From: an uncultured Desulfobacterales bacterium
Lineage (GTDB): Bacteria; Desulfobacterota; Desulfobacteria; Desulfobacterales; SpSt-501
Reading direction: 5' to 3'
Assembly (NCBI GenBank): GCA_938048455.1
Contig: CALIUY010000016.1
Location: forward strand, 78,796-142,795
DNA length: 64,000 bases
Shown: piece by piece, positions 7,849 through 15,617 of the stretch
How the letters are laid out: each line of letters starts with the position of its first letter
Position numbering within the stretch: the stretch's first letter is position 1
Program-made: the position numbers and the translations under genes
The notes under the pieces: generated by a model
Seen by the model: the letters and a program-made list of their open reading frames with translations, nothing else
Told to the model about the DNA's origin: nothing
The model's database searches: none

Positions 7849-8926
7849 GGGGGGATAGGGGTCGAGCCGCCGCGGCGGCGGCCGTGCCGGGAGGAAACAC
7901 GGTGTCCTCCCAGGCGCGGCGCACCAGACCGGCCGTCTCTTCCCATTTTCCCCCGGAAATCCACCGCGCGATGCTCTCGGCCATATCGGGGTAGCGGACG
8001 CGGACACCGGCGGGGCGGGCGAGGAAGTCTTCCACCGCACGCGGGTCCAGCCGTTTCATGACCCCGCCCAGCCCGAGAAGGCCAAGCGCCCGCGCATTCG
8101 AGAGTTGCTCCATCTGCCCCCGCAGGGGCTTGACGAGGATCTTCTTGCCCAGTTGCAAAGCCTCGCTGGCGAGCTCGAATCCGGCGTTGGTGATCACCCC
8201 CGCGCTTTCGACGAGCGCCTGGAGAAACCCGCTCCGGGACGGCCGGCGCCAGCGCAGGTGCCCCTCGTCCCGGGGGCGGTCGACCGGATGATAGATCACG
8301 AATTCCCGCTCGGGGAAGAAAACGAGCAGACGCCGGATGTCCTCCTCCTCCTCGAAGGGGAGATAGACGAGGATCGGGCCGGTTGTCGGCGAGGGATTCC
8401 CGGCGGAAAGGGGGGGAATCACCGGGGGGAGGATCGGTTGGCCGAAATGGTGCCAGTGCAGGCCCAGCTCGAAGCGGGCCGGCGCGAAACAGCGCAGGAC
8501 GAGCCAGGCCGCCGGGTCGAAGCCGGCGACCGGGATCCGGTGGCGAAACGCGTACTGGTGGCCGATCCCGATCGCCGGCAGGCGGTGACGGCGGGCGATC
8601 CGGGCCGTGATCGGCTCGAAATCGGTGATCACGAGATCGATGCCGCCGATGTCCTCGCCGCGGATGTCGGCGCAGAACCGCACCAGCTTCAGCCCGGCGA
8701 GCGTGCGCAGCGGCTCGAGCCTGCCCCGGCGGGTCGCGAAGGTGAGTCCGGGGAGCACTCGGTAGGGCTCGAAGTCCTCCATGTCCCAGAGCCGCTCGGG
8801 GGAGCGCCCGCTCACGATGACGCGCACCTCGTGCCCCAGCGCCTTGAGACGTCGGATGATCTCCCGCGAGCGGCTCAAATGGCCGTTTCCGGTCCCCTGG
8901 ACGCCGTAGAGGATGCGCAGCCCCAT
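7835..8926 (-). CDS. Glycosyltransferase, MJ1255/VC2487-like family
   Basis: This 363-residue protein begins with the GT-B opening ILYGVQGTGNGHLSRSREI, followed by LKALGHEVRVIVSGR. The C-terminal half has ITNAGFELASEALQLGKKIL, a sugar-nucleotide-binding loop of GT28-like enzymes. It resembles the MJ1255/VC2487 group, whose acceptor is undefined. Its ATG lies 2 bases after the stop of the PAP2 phosphatase gene (TGA-TC-ATG), so the two are coupled. In this phosphate-starvation setting, glycosylation of diacylglycerol made by the phosphatase is attractive but is an inference. Confidence 0.82.
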   Translation of the reverse strand: MGLRILYGVQGTGNGHLSRSREIIRRLKALGHEVRVIVSGRSPERLWDMEDFEPYRVLPGLTFATRRGRLEPLRTLAGLKLVRFCADIRGEDIGGIDLVITDFEPITARIARRHRLPAIGIGHQYAFRHRIPVAGFDPAAWLVLRCFAPARFELGLHWHHFGQPILPPVIPPLSAGNPSPTTGPILVYLPFEEEEDIRRLLVFFPEREFVIYHPVDRPRDEGHLRWRRPSRSGFLQALVESAGVITNAGFELASEALQLGKKILVKPLRGQMEQLSNARALGLLGLGGVMKRLDPRAVEDFLARPAGVRVRYPDMAESIARWISGGKWEETAGLVRRAWEDTVFPPGTAAAAAARPLSPLIPA

Positions 8927-8928
8927 GA

Positions 8929-9462
8929 TCAGAGCATGGCCGCGGCGGTGATGCCGCAGGCGGCGCTCAGGGTTCCGAGCACCATCCCGCCCACGATGTC
9001 GCTCGGGAAATGCACGCCGAGATAGACCCGGGATACGCCGACCGCGGCCGCCCAGAGCCCCGCCACCGGGGCAAGCGGCGGGCAGAAGCGGCTGAGGAGC
9101 CCCGCCATCACGAACGCCGCGGCCGTATGGCCGGAAGGGAAACTGAAGCGATCGGAAGGGCGACGTCGGCAGGCGATGTGCGGCAAGGTCTCGAAGGGAC
9201 GGCTGCGCTTGACCGCCAGCTTGACCCAGCGGTAGGCGAAGAGCTCGAGGGCGAAGGCGAAGAGACCCGCCAGCAGAAACTGCCGCCCCGCAGGCGGATC
9301 CACGGCGAGGAGCAAGGCGGCGAGCAGGGGATAAAGGGGGCCGTCGGCGCTGCGCGAGATCCAGGGCAGCAGCCGAACGACGCGCCGGCGGGGGTCCAGT
9401 CCGAAAATGGCCGCCAGTCCGCGGCCGTCCCAGCGGTGGATGATCTCGGTCAGCGGGCTCAT
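8929..9462 (-). CDS. PAP2-family membrane phosphatase
   Basis: This 177-residue protein has several hydrophobic helices and the three PAP2 motifs: KRSRPFETLPHIACRRRPSD (KxxxxxxRP-like), FSFPSGHTAAAF (PSGH) and SRVYLGVHFPSDIVGG (SRxxxxxHxxxD). It likely removes phosphate from a lipid phosphate such as phosphatidic acid, PGP or undecaprenyl-PP. The start at 9462 is chosen from the family's length. No Shine-Dalgarno precedes it, and a Pho-box-like array ends only 16 bp upstream, which would suit a leaderless or very short transcript. The glycosyltransferase gene follows immediately. Confidence 0.88.
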   Translation of the reverse strand: MSPLTEIIHRWDGRGLAAIFGLDPRRRVVRLLPWISRSADGPLYPLLAALLLAVDPPAGRQFLLAGLFAFALELFAYRWVKLAVKRSRPFETLPHIACRRRPSDRFSFPSGHTAAAFVMAGLLSRFCPPLAPVAGLWAAAVGVSRVYLGVHFPSDIVGGMVLGTLSAACGITAAAML

Positions 9463-9478
9463 GGGAGGATTTTGACGC

Positions 9479-9522
9479 TCTTCTGTTTGCCCGGCGTGAG
9501 AACGCCGTGCGTTTTCGGTTAC
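9479..9522 (-). promoter_or_regulatory. Candidate Pho box upstream of the PAP2/glycosyltransferase pair
   Basis: Four in-phase minus-strand repeats begin with GTAACCG (9522), CGCACGG (9511), CTCACGC (9500) and CAAACAG (9489). They resemble the four-repeat array before the P-type ATPase gene. The array overlaps the phoH2-like stop codon. Its closeness to the start (16 bp) weakens the call unless the mRNA is leaderless. Confidence 0.4.
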
Positions 9523-10712
9523 AGACCGGTGGCAATCACCAGATCGGTGATCGGCCCGCGGGATTTCTCCCCCTTGAGCACGAGGTGCGCATAGATGCGG
9601 CTGCCTTTGAACTTCTTGACCAGCCAGTTCAGACCGTTGTTCTCGGGGCTGAGATAGGGAGGATCGACCTGCCGGGTGTCCCCCAAGCAGAAGCACTTCA
9701 CGCCTTCCCCCATGCGCGAGAGCAGGGTGCGGCATTCCGGGCGGGAGAGGTTCTGCATTTCGTCGATGATCACGACCGCCTGCTCGAGGTTCATGCCGCG
9801 GATGTAGTTGAGGGGGAGGATTTCGAAGAGCCGCGGGTTGAAAACCGGGGGGTTCTGATCCGCCTCCAGGAAGATCTTGTTCGCCGGCCGCAGGCGGTGA
9901 AGCTTGAGGACGAGATCGCAGATCGAGCGGGTATAGGGCTCCATCTTTTCGTCGAGCCTGCCCGGCAGGTAGCCCAGTTTCTGACCGATCTCCACGGTCG
10001 GCTTGATGACGTAAATCTTTTCGTGGCTCTTGCGCTCGAGCACGAGCGCCAGCGCGCAGGCAAGCGAGAGAAAGCTCTTGCCGTATCCCGCTTCGCTTTG
10101 GATCGAGACGACCAGAATGTCCGGATTCATCATCAGCTCGATCGCCAGGTTCTGATACACGTTGCGCGGCGAGACCTTCCAGACCCGGTGCGTGTAATCG
10201 ATCGTTTTCTCCCCCTCGGCCCCGACGAAGACCGGCTTCCCCTGATCGTTCCAGAAAAAGCTGTTCACGGGAGCCCGGTCCCGGTCGGCCGCAAAGCCCG
10301 TGAAATGCTCGGCCTCGGAGCGGAAGGGAACGGACTCCCGGTAGATCTCGCTCGGGATGCCGCTCAACCGCGCCTCGAGCTGCAGCATCCGGTCGTTGGT
10401 CACGAGAATCGGGTGCTTCAGCCGGCTTTCGCGGATCTCTTCCAGAATGAATCGATCCACGCGGTCGGCGAAACGCGCGGCGACGCCGCCGGCGTCGAGA
10501 ACCTGAAACGCCTCGGGATCCGCCATCAACTGGTCGACCACGCGGCCGACGACATGGCGGTGCTTGGGATGCTTGCGCAGGTGGTTCAGCTCGAAGAGAA
10601 CGTGGCGCGGGATGAAAATGCGGTTCTGGTTGCCGTTGCGCAGTTTGAGCAGGCAGAGGGGATCCTCGAGCAGGACGTTGGTGTCGACGACGTACTCCTT
10701 GGTTTCATCCAT
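9519..10712 (-). CDS. PIN-PhoH fusion protein (PhoH2-like)
   Basis: This 397-residue protein has an N-terminal PIN nuclease domain (YVVDTNVLLEDP at residues 6-17, LVTNDRMLQLEA near 115). The C-terminal PhoH P-loop ATPase domain has QSEAGYGKSFLSLACALAL as Walker A and AVVIIDEMQNLSRPECRTLL as Walker B. PhoH2 proteins are reported as RNA helicase/RNases, sometimes with toxin-antitoxin behaviour. ATG at 10712 follows AAGGA by 10 bases; a short upstream extension lacks a ribosome site. E. coli phoH is Pho-regulated, but no clear Pho box precedes this copy. It may be read from the upstream PHP gene. Confidence 0.9.
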   Translation of the reverse strand: MDETKEYVVDTNVLLEDPLCLLKLRNGNQNRIFIPRHVLFELNHLRKHPKHRHVVGRVVDQLMADPEAFQVLDAGGVAARFADRVDRFILEEIRESRLKHPILVTNDRMLQLEARLSGIPSEIYRESVPFRSEAEHFTGFAADRDRAPVNSFFWNDQGKPVFVGAEGEKTIDYTHRVWKVSPRNVYQNLAIELMMNPDILVVSIQSEAGYGKSFLSLACALALVLERKSHEKIYVIKPTVEIGQKLGYLPGRLDEKMEPYTRSICDLVLKLHRLRPANKIFLEADQNPPVFNPRLFEILPLNYIRGMNLEQAVVIIDEMQNLSRPECRTLLSRMGEGVKCFCLGDTRQVDPPYLSPENNGLNWLVKKFKGSRIYAHLVLKGEKSRGPITDLVIATGL

Positions 10713-10744
10713 GCAGAGCCATCCTTCGCTTGGAGGGTTCACGG

Positions 10745-10786
10745 CCCGTCCGGGACGCCCCGGCACGCCAGGCGCTCCGGGACGGG
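10745..10786 (-). promoter_or_regulatory. Imperfect hairpin between the PHP-GT gene and phoH2
   Basis: CCCGTCC (10745-10751) pairs with GGACGGG (10780-10786), and the stem continues inward with one bulge and a mismatch. It lies in the 117-bp gap on the transcribed minus strand, with no T-run after it. It may attenuate or protect the upstream mRNA. Confidence 0.3.
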
Positions 10787-10829
10787 AAGGGAAGGGACAA
10801 GCAACCGGGACGGAAGGGGGGAGGTCGGT

Positions 10830-12683
10830 TCAGAGCGCACCCTGGGCGACGGAGAGGGGCAAATGCCCGAAAGCCTCGTGCTCCGGCTCGGCCTCCGGGG
10901 CGGCGTCGAGGCGGATCTTGGCCGGGTCGACTCCTTTGTCCACCAGCAGCCCGGCGGTCGCCTTCGAGGAGACGGAAACCGAACGCACCTGGCTGTAGAA
11001 CCAGACGAGGTATTTCCAGGCCAGGTCCTCGATGAAGGTGTCCTGCGTCAGCAGGCGCGCCAGGCGAGGCACGGCGTCGCTGTGGGTCGCCTCCATCGGC
11101 AGCTCGAGAAACCGGCCGATGAAAAGGCCGGCCAGTCCCGTGGGCCCCGAACCCGCCAAATGGATCCGGCCGACCGAGCGGGAAAAGCAGAAATCGAGCA
11201 TCTCGAGCAACGGGGGATAGACCAGACGTTCCCCCGGAAGCTCTTCGAACTCATAAACGCCGATCGGCTCGAAACGCCTTCCCGCCCCCGCCTCCACCGC
11301 GCCCTCGCAGGTCAGCAGGTGGACCTCGCCCCCGGCCTCGCCCAGGTTCACCCGCAGCGCCTGCGCGGCGTTTTCGGCGAAAACGGCGCACGCCTGCAGG
11401 CCGTCCTCGGCCGGCGAAGAACAACCTGCCAAGACCGAAGTCGTCCGCCGGGCCAGGCGGATCTGCGCGTGATGATGCGCGAAGCCCACGAAGTACGGCG
11501 CCAGAAGCGTGCAAAAGCCGCCGGCGGAGCCGATGGTGTGGAAGATGCTGAAGAGATTCGCCCCCGACAGGTGATCGAGCAGGTGGTTGGCGAAACCGAG
11601 CAGGATGCGGTTGGACATCTTGTGGATGAAACGGAACCAGCGCTCGGGGGCGGCCTGGGGATCCCCGGAGGATCCCCGGGGCATCACGAAGAGGGTCGGC
11701 TCCTCGCGGATCAGGCGCGCCGACTCTTTCCGCAACAGCTCGACCAACGGTGCTGGCAGGCTGCCGCGGATCCTGCGCAGCCGGGGATACTGCCAAAGCA
11801 GATGAAGGCGGGAGAGCAACCCGTTGGCTTCCGAGGCGGTCCCGCGCAGGCTGCGGTCCACGAAGCGCAACAGGAAGTCGTGGGGAACCCGGGAGCCCAG
11901 GTCGAGCTTTTGCCGGTAGAACTGGTAGGCGATGCTGTAGAGGTTGTGGGCCAAATGCTTGGGCGAGGAAGGCTGCTCGACCACCTCGGCGGCGCCTTCC
12001 TCGATGCCGGCGAAGAATTCCTCGACCGAGCGCGCCCCGTTCACCCGCGTGCAGGTCTGAGCGATCGAAAGCGAGCTGTGGTCGTCGGAGCCGCCGATCA
12101 GGCGTTTGACCCAGGGCTGCGGTTCGGGCGGCTCGAGGCCGTGCTTCTCCGCCAGGCGACCGATCGTCGCCGCGTCGAGTTCCGCGATTATTCGGCGCAG
12201 GCGGCGGTTCGCCTCGGGATGGCTGTCGCCGTTGATTTCCAAGACGCGGAAAAGAAGAAGGATCTTTTCGATGTGTTCCGGGGTCACCCGGTCGTTGACG
12301 GCGTAGAACGGGTGGGCCGCAGCGTGCACGATGCGCTCCCGCCGCAGATAGCCGACCAGCTCGTAGAGGTTCGCCCGGAGCTGCTGAATCTCGGCATGCT
12401 GCTTCTCGCTGATGCAGTAGACGAGGACATGGACCTTGCAGCCGTCCTCCGGGAAATAGCTGGTCACCTCCTCGCCGATGACGACACCCGGCAGATGGGC
12501 GATTTCCAGCGCGCCCTCGATGCGGTTGTGGTCGGTGATCGTCACGAGGTCCATCCCCCGCCGCCGGGCGATCTGATAGAGATGCAACGGCTCGGTGAAG
12601 CTCTCGGGACAGCCGATTTTCTGCAGCAGCCACTGCGAGGGCCGCCGGGAATGGCGTGAATGAACGTGAAGGTCGGCTTGCAT
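10830..12683 (-). CDS. PHP-domain protein fused to the N-terminal half of a GT4 glycosyltransferase
   Basis: This 617-residue protein has a PHP metal-phosphoesterase-type domain in about residues 1-280 (ADLHVHSRHS, VTITDHNRIEG, AAAHPF, GGSDDHSSL supply the metal-binding His/Asp). From about residue 470 the sequence matches the acceptor-side Rossmann domain of GT4 glycosyltransferases of the SqdX/diacylglycerol-glucosyltransferase type (IHLAGSGPTGLAGLFIGRF, then a Trp/Tyr-rich helix). It stops about 25 residues after SSKATAGLLVDKGVDPAKI, where the nucleotide-sugar domain should begin, so the donor-binding half is missing. ATG at 12683 (GGATGGAGCGC upstream) is preferred to upstream starts. It precedes phoH2. 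A function in lipid or glycan remodelling is inferred. Confidence 0.8.
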   Translation of the reverse strand: MQADLHVHSRHSRRPSQWLLQKIGCPESFTEPLHLYQIARRRGMDLVTITDHNRIEGALEIAHLPGVVIGEEVTSYFPEDGCKVHVLVYCISEKQHAEIQQLRANLYELVGYLRRERIVHAAAHPFYAVNDRVTPEHIEKILLLFRVLEINGDSHPEANRRLRRIIAELDAATIGRLAEKHGLEPPEPQPWVKRLIGGSDDHSSLSIAQTCTRVNGARSVEEFFAGIEEGAAEVVEQPSSPKHLAHNLYSIAYQFYRQKLDLGSRVPHDFLLRFVDRSLRGTASEANGLLSRLHLLWQYPRLRRIRGSLPAPLVELLRKESARLIREEPTLFVMPRGSSGDPQAAPERWFRFIHKMSNRILLGFANHLLDHLSGANLFSIFHTIGSAGGFCTLLAPYFVGFAHHHAQIRLARRTTSVLAGCSSPAEDGLQACAVFAENAAQALRVNLGEAGGEVHLLTCEGAVEAGAGRRFEPIGVYEFEELPGERLVYPPLLEMLDFCFSRSVGRIHLAGSGPTGLAGLFIGRFLELPMEATHSDAVPRLARLLTQDTFIEDLAWKYLVWFYSQVRSVSVSSKATAGLLVDKGVDPAKIRLDAAPEAEPEHEAFGHLPLSVAQGAL

Positions 12684-12775
12684 GCGCTCCATCCTGCGGG
12701 GGCTTTGGCGCTTCCGCCGCCTGCGGCGGAAAACGGGCCCGCGATGCGGTTCCCGTCTCGCTTCCATCTAACCCA

Positions 12776-12819
12776 CATCAAGTTAGTCGGCGATTACGCT
12801 CCCACTAAATCTTGATGAA
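12776..12819 (-). promoter_or_regulatory. Weak candidate Pho box before the PHP-GT gene
   Basis: In-phase minus-strand repeats read TTCATCA (12819), TTAGTGG, GTAATCG and CTAACTT (12786). Only the first and last fit the local consensus well. Distance to the ATG at 12683 is suitable. Confidence 0.3.
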
Positions 12820-12853
12820 GCGGCGGAAGGAGAGGACCCGGGGGAGGGAGGGA

Positions 12854-13480
12854 TCAGGGAGGGGCGGCGAACCATGACGCTCCCGCCACGGCCAGGCCGC
12901 AGGCGAAAAGGGCCGCCCCGCTCAAACGGTTGAGGAGCCCCGGCGACAGACGGCGGACGATCGGGGAGAGGATCCCGGCTCCCAGAACAAAAAACGGGGC
13001 CCAAAGGGAGGAGCCCGCGAAGACCCCCGCGACCCACCCGGCCAGGAGGAACGAGTCGGCGTCGCGGGGCTGCAGCGCGGAAAAAACGGCGCTCAAGACG
13101 AGAATCGGAAGCGGATTGGACAGCATGACGCCGGCGGAGGTGAAAAACGCCCCCCGCAGGCACCGCATCCGGCGCTCGGGAATCGAGGGCTCCCGGGCGC
13201 CGGTGTCGCTCCGACGGCGGAAAAGCCGGATTCCCACCGCGACCAGAACCGCGCCCGCCGCCGGATAGAGCCTGCCGCGGTTCTCCCGCAGAAAGACGTT
13301 CAGCAGCGTGAAGCCCCATCCCGCAAGCAGGGCGTAAACGGCGTCGACGAGGGCCGCTCCCAGGACCGCCAGCGCCCCGGCCGTACGGCCCTCGAGCAGC
13401 GTGCGCTGCAGGCAGAGGATCCCGATCGGCCCGAGCGGCGCGCACAGCAAAAACCCGGTCGCCAATCCCTCCCAGAACAT
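12854..13480 (-). CDS. LysE/RhtB-family exporter
   Basis: This 208-residue protein is almost entirely hydrophobic with about six predicted membrane helices. It has the N-terminal GFLLCAPLGPIGILCLQRTL signature and the central SNPLPILVL segment of LysE/RhtB/ArgO transporters, which export amino acids or derivatives. Its substrate is unknown. ATG at 13480 begins directly at the first helix. A candidate Pho box lies about 90 bp upstream, in a divergent region shared with the OlsF-like gene. Export of an ornithine-type metabolite linked to aminolipid synthesis is speculative. Confidence 0.85.
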   Translation of the reverse strand: MFWEGLATGFLLCAPLGPIGILCLQRTLLEGRTAGALAVLGAALVDAVYALLAGWGFTLLNVFLRENRGRLYPAAGAVLVAVGIRLFRRRSDTGAREPSIPERRMRCLRGAFFTSAGVMLSNPLPILVLSAVFSALQPRDADSFLLAGWVAGVFAGSSLWAPFFVLGAGILSPIVRRLSPGLLNRLSGAALFACGLAVAGASWFAAPP

Positions 13481-13569
13481 GCGGGCCTGTGATTCTCCCT
13501 TCGCGACGGCGTGCTGCCGGCACGGTCTCGGCCGACGCGCCTGCCTGTGGCCGAAATCCGGTTGGCCAA

Positions 13570-13602
13570 ACGAGGGTTAGGCGCATGTTGCGCGCCGGTT
13601 AA
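13570..13602 (-). promoter_or_regulatory. Candidate Pho box upstream of the LysE-type gene
   Basis: Minus-strand 11-bp repeats start TTAACCG (13602), GCAACAT (13591) and CTAACCC (13580). The last fits the local consensus, the first nearly so. Placed 90 bp before the gene start. Confidence 0.45.
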
Positions 13603-13654
13603 ATATTCATTGCGGCGCCCCCCATCACCGCGCGAACGGAAAATTCGCGCTTCG

Positions 13655-13676
13655 CTCACGATCGCCTAAAGAAACC
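13655..13676 (+). promoter_or_regulatory. Pho box upstream of the OlsF-like gene
   Basis: CTCACGATCGC is followed directly by CTAAAGAAACC. This CTCA/CTAA pair in 11-bp phase matches those upstream of gene 18691 and phnC. It lies 52-73 bp before the ATG at 13728. Confidence 0.6.
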
Positions 13677-13727
13677 GCGCGAAACAGGATCTCATCTCGG
13701 TCCCCCGAGACCGTCGAGGAGGTCGCG

Positions 13728-15617
13728 ATGCATGCGGAACACGGGCAAACCGCTCTTTTCACGCTGACTCCCCCTTCCTCCGGCTTTCGCTGGCGCACGC
13801 TCGCCCTCAAGCCCCTCGAGGGGCTTCTCGGTCTTGCGGATTGCGAACGCCTTTACCAAAGCCTTGCGGCGCTCGAGGATCCGCGGGCCTTCGTGCGCGC
13901 GACCCTGGAAGGGCTCGCCGTGCAGTGCCGGCCGCTGAACGAGGGCCGAAAACAGATCCCGGCGGAGGGGCCGACGGTCGTCGTGGCCAACCATCCCTTC
14001 GGCGGCATCGAGGGCCTGCTGCTCGCCGATCTCCTGCTCGCCGTGCGTCCGGACGTGAAGATCCTCGCGAACTACCTGCTCAACCGCATCCCCCAGCTCC
14101 GGCCGCTTCTGATCCCCGTCGATCCCTTTGGACGGCCGACGTCGGCCGCCGCCAACCTCGGAGCGCTGCGGCAGGCGATCCGCTGGGTGTCCGAGGGCGG
14201 ACTGCTTCTGGTCTTCCCCGCCGGCGAGGTCTCGCACCTGAGACTTCGCTCCCGGGCAATCACCGATCCGCCCTGGAATCCCGCGGTGGGGGCCATCGTG
14301 CGCCGCAGCCGGGCGACGGTCGTCCCGGTTTTCATCCACGGCCGCAACCGGATGGGGTTTCACCTCGCCGGGCTGCTCCATCCTCGGCTGCGGACCGTCC
14401 TGCTCGCCCGCGAGCTGCTCCACCGGCGCGGCCGGCCGATCGCCGTCAAGATCGGCGCACCGATTCCTTTCCGCCAGCTGCAGGGCTATCCCTCGGACGA
14501 CCGCCGCATGGTGGACTACCTGCGCTGGCGGACCTACATCCTGGGCTATTCCACCCGGCCGCGGAAAAACCTGCCCCCCTTTCCGTTTCCGGGCGTACGG
14601 CGGCGGGCGGCGGCGATCGCCGCCGCCCAAGACCCGGATCGTCTCCGGAAGGAAATCGAATCGCTCCCGGCCGAGCAGTTGCTTTTCCGCAGCGGCTCAT
14701 TCGCCGTCTGGCTGGCGGAAGCACACCAGATCCCCCGCACGCTGCTCGAAATCGGCCGTCTGCGCGAAATCACCTTCCGCACCGCTTCGGAGGGGACCGG
14801 CAACGCCTTCGACCTGGACCGCTTCGATTCGATCTACCTGCATCTTTTCATCTGGGACGGGCAGGAGAAGCGGATCGTCGGGGCCTACCGCATCGGCCCG
14901 ACCGACCGCATCCTCGCCCGCCATGGACGGGGGGGTCTCTACACGACCACCCTGTTTCACAGCCGCATGGAGTTTTTCCGCAAGATCGGTCCGGCGCTCG
15001 AAATGGGCCGCTCCTTCATCCGCCCCGAATACCAGAAGTCTTATTCCTCGCTGCTGCTGCTGTGGAAAGGCATCGGCAGTTTCATCGCCCGCTTCCCCCG
15101 CTATCGCACGCTTTTCGGCCCCGTGAGCATCAGCCGCGACTACAGCGACCTTTCCCGCCGGCTGATCGCCTCGACGCTTCTGCAGCACAGCCAGGCGAAG
15201 GACCTCTCGCTCATGGTCCGGCCCCGCAAGCCGGCCCTGCTCAAGCCGGTCCGCGTGCCGGGCTGCGAGCGCATCGCCCGGAACCTCTCGTTTGCCGATT
15301 TCCGGGAAGTCTGCGCGCTGATCGCCGACATCGAGTTCCAGCAGAAAGAGGTCCCCGTGCTGCTGCGGCACTACCTCAACCTGGGCGGACAGCTTCTCGC
15401 TTTCAACATCGACAAGAGCTTTGGGGACGTCATGGACGGGCTGATCGTCGTCGATCTGCTCAAGACCGACCGCCGGACCCTCCGGCGTTACCTGGGCGCT
15501 GAAGGCCTGAAGGCCTTTGTCGCCTTCCACGCCGCTCCAGCGTCGGAGCCGCCGGCCGACGTTCCGGTCGGTGCGTGGGAGGCCGGGGCGCTCGCGCGCT
15601 CCTCGGGCGAGGGCTGA
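13728..15617 (+). CDS. OlsF-like bifunctional acyltransferase (ornithine-type aminolipid synthesis)
   Basis: The 629-residue protein has two acyltransferase domains. The N-terminal PlsC/hemolysin-type domain (about 75-275) has VVANHPFGGIEG and VFPAGEVSH, where the usual acidic residue after the His motif is Glu. The C-terminal part (about 335-590) resembles the OlsB GNAT domain (ITFRTASEGTGNAFDLDRFD, IVGAYRIG, LEMGRSFIRPEYQKS). This fits OlsF enzymes, which N-acylate ornithine and then O-acylate it to give phosphorus-free lipids under phosphate limitation. A perfect GAGGAGG lies 5 bases before the ATG, and a Pho box lies upstream. The last 43 codons overlap a converging P-type ATPase gene by 130 bp. 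Confidence 0.82.
   Translation: MHAEHGQTALFTLTPPSSGFRWRTLALKPLEGLLGLADCERLYQSLAALEDPRAFVRATLEGLAVQCRPLNEGRKQIPAEGPTVVVANHPFGGIEGLLLADLLLAVRPDVKILANYLLNRIPQLRPLLIPVDPFGRPTSAAANLGALRQAIRWVSEGGLLLVFPAGEVSHLRLRSRAITDPPWNPAVGAIVRRSRATVVPVFIHGRNRMGFHLAGLLHPRLRTVLLARELLHRRGRPIAVKIGAPIPFRQLQGYPSDDRRMVDYLRWRTYILGYSTRPRKNLPPFPFPGVRRRAAAIAAAQDPDRLRKEIESLPAEQLLFRSGSFAVWLAEAHQIPRTLLEIGRLREITFRTASEGTGNAFDLDRFDSIYLHLFIWDGQEKRIVGAYRIGPTDRILARHGRGGLYTTTLFHSRMEFFRKIGPALEMGRSFIRPEYQKSYSSLLLLWKGIGSFIARFPRYRTLFGPVSISRDYSDLSRRLIASTLLQHSQAKDLSLMVRPRKPALLKPVRVPGCERIARNLSFADFREVCALIADIEFQQKEVPVLLRHYLNLGGQLLAFNIDKSFGDVMDGLIVVDLLKTDRRTLRRYLGAEGLKAFVAFHAAPASEPPADVPVGAWEAGALARSSGEG

Noticed and set aside
9507-12659. Plus-strand open frame of over 1000 codons
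   Set aside because: It is the antisense of the PhoH2 and PHP-GT genes, contains no recognisable domain and reflects lack of stop codons at high GC.
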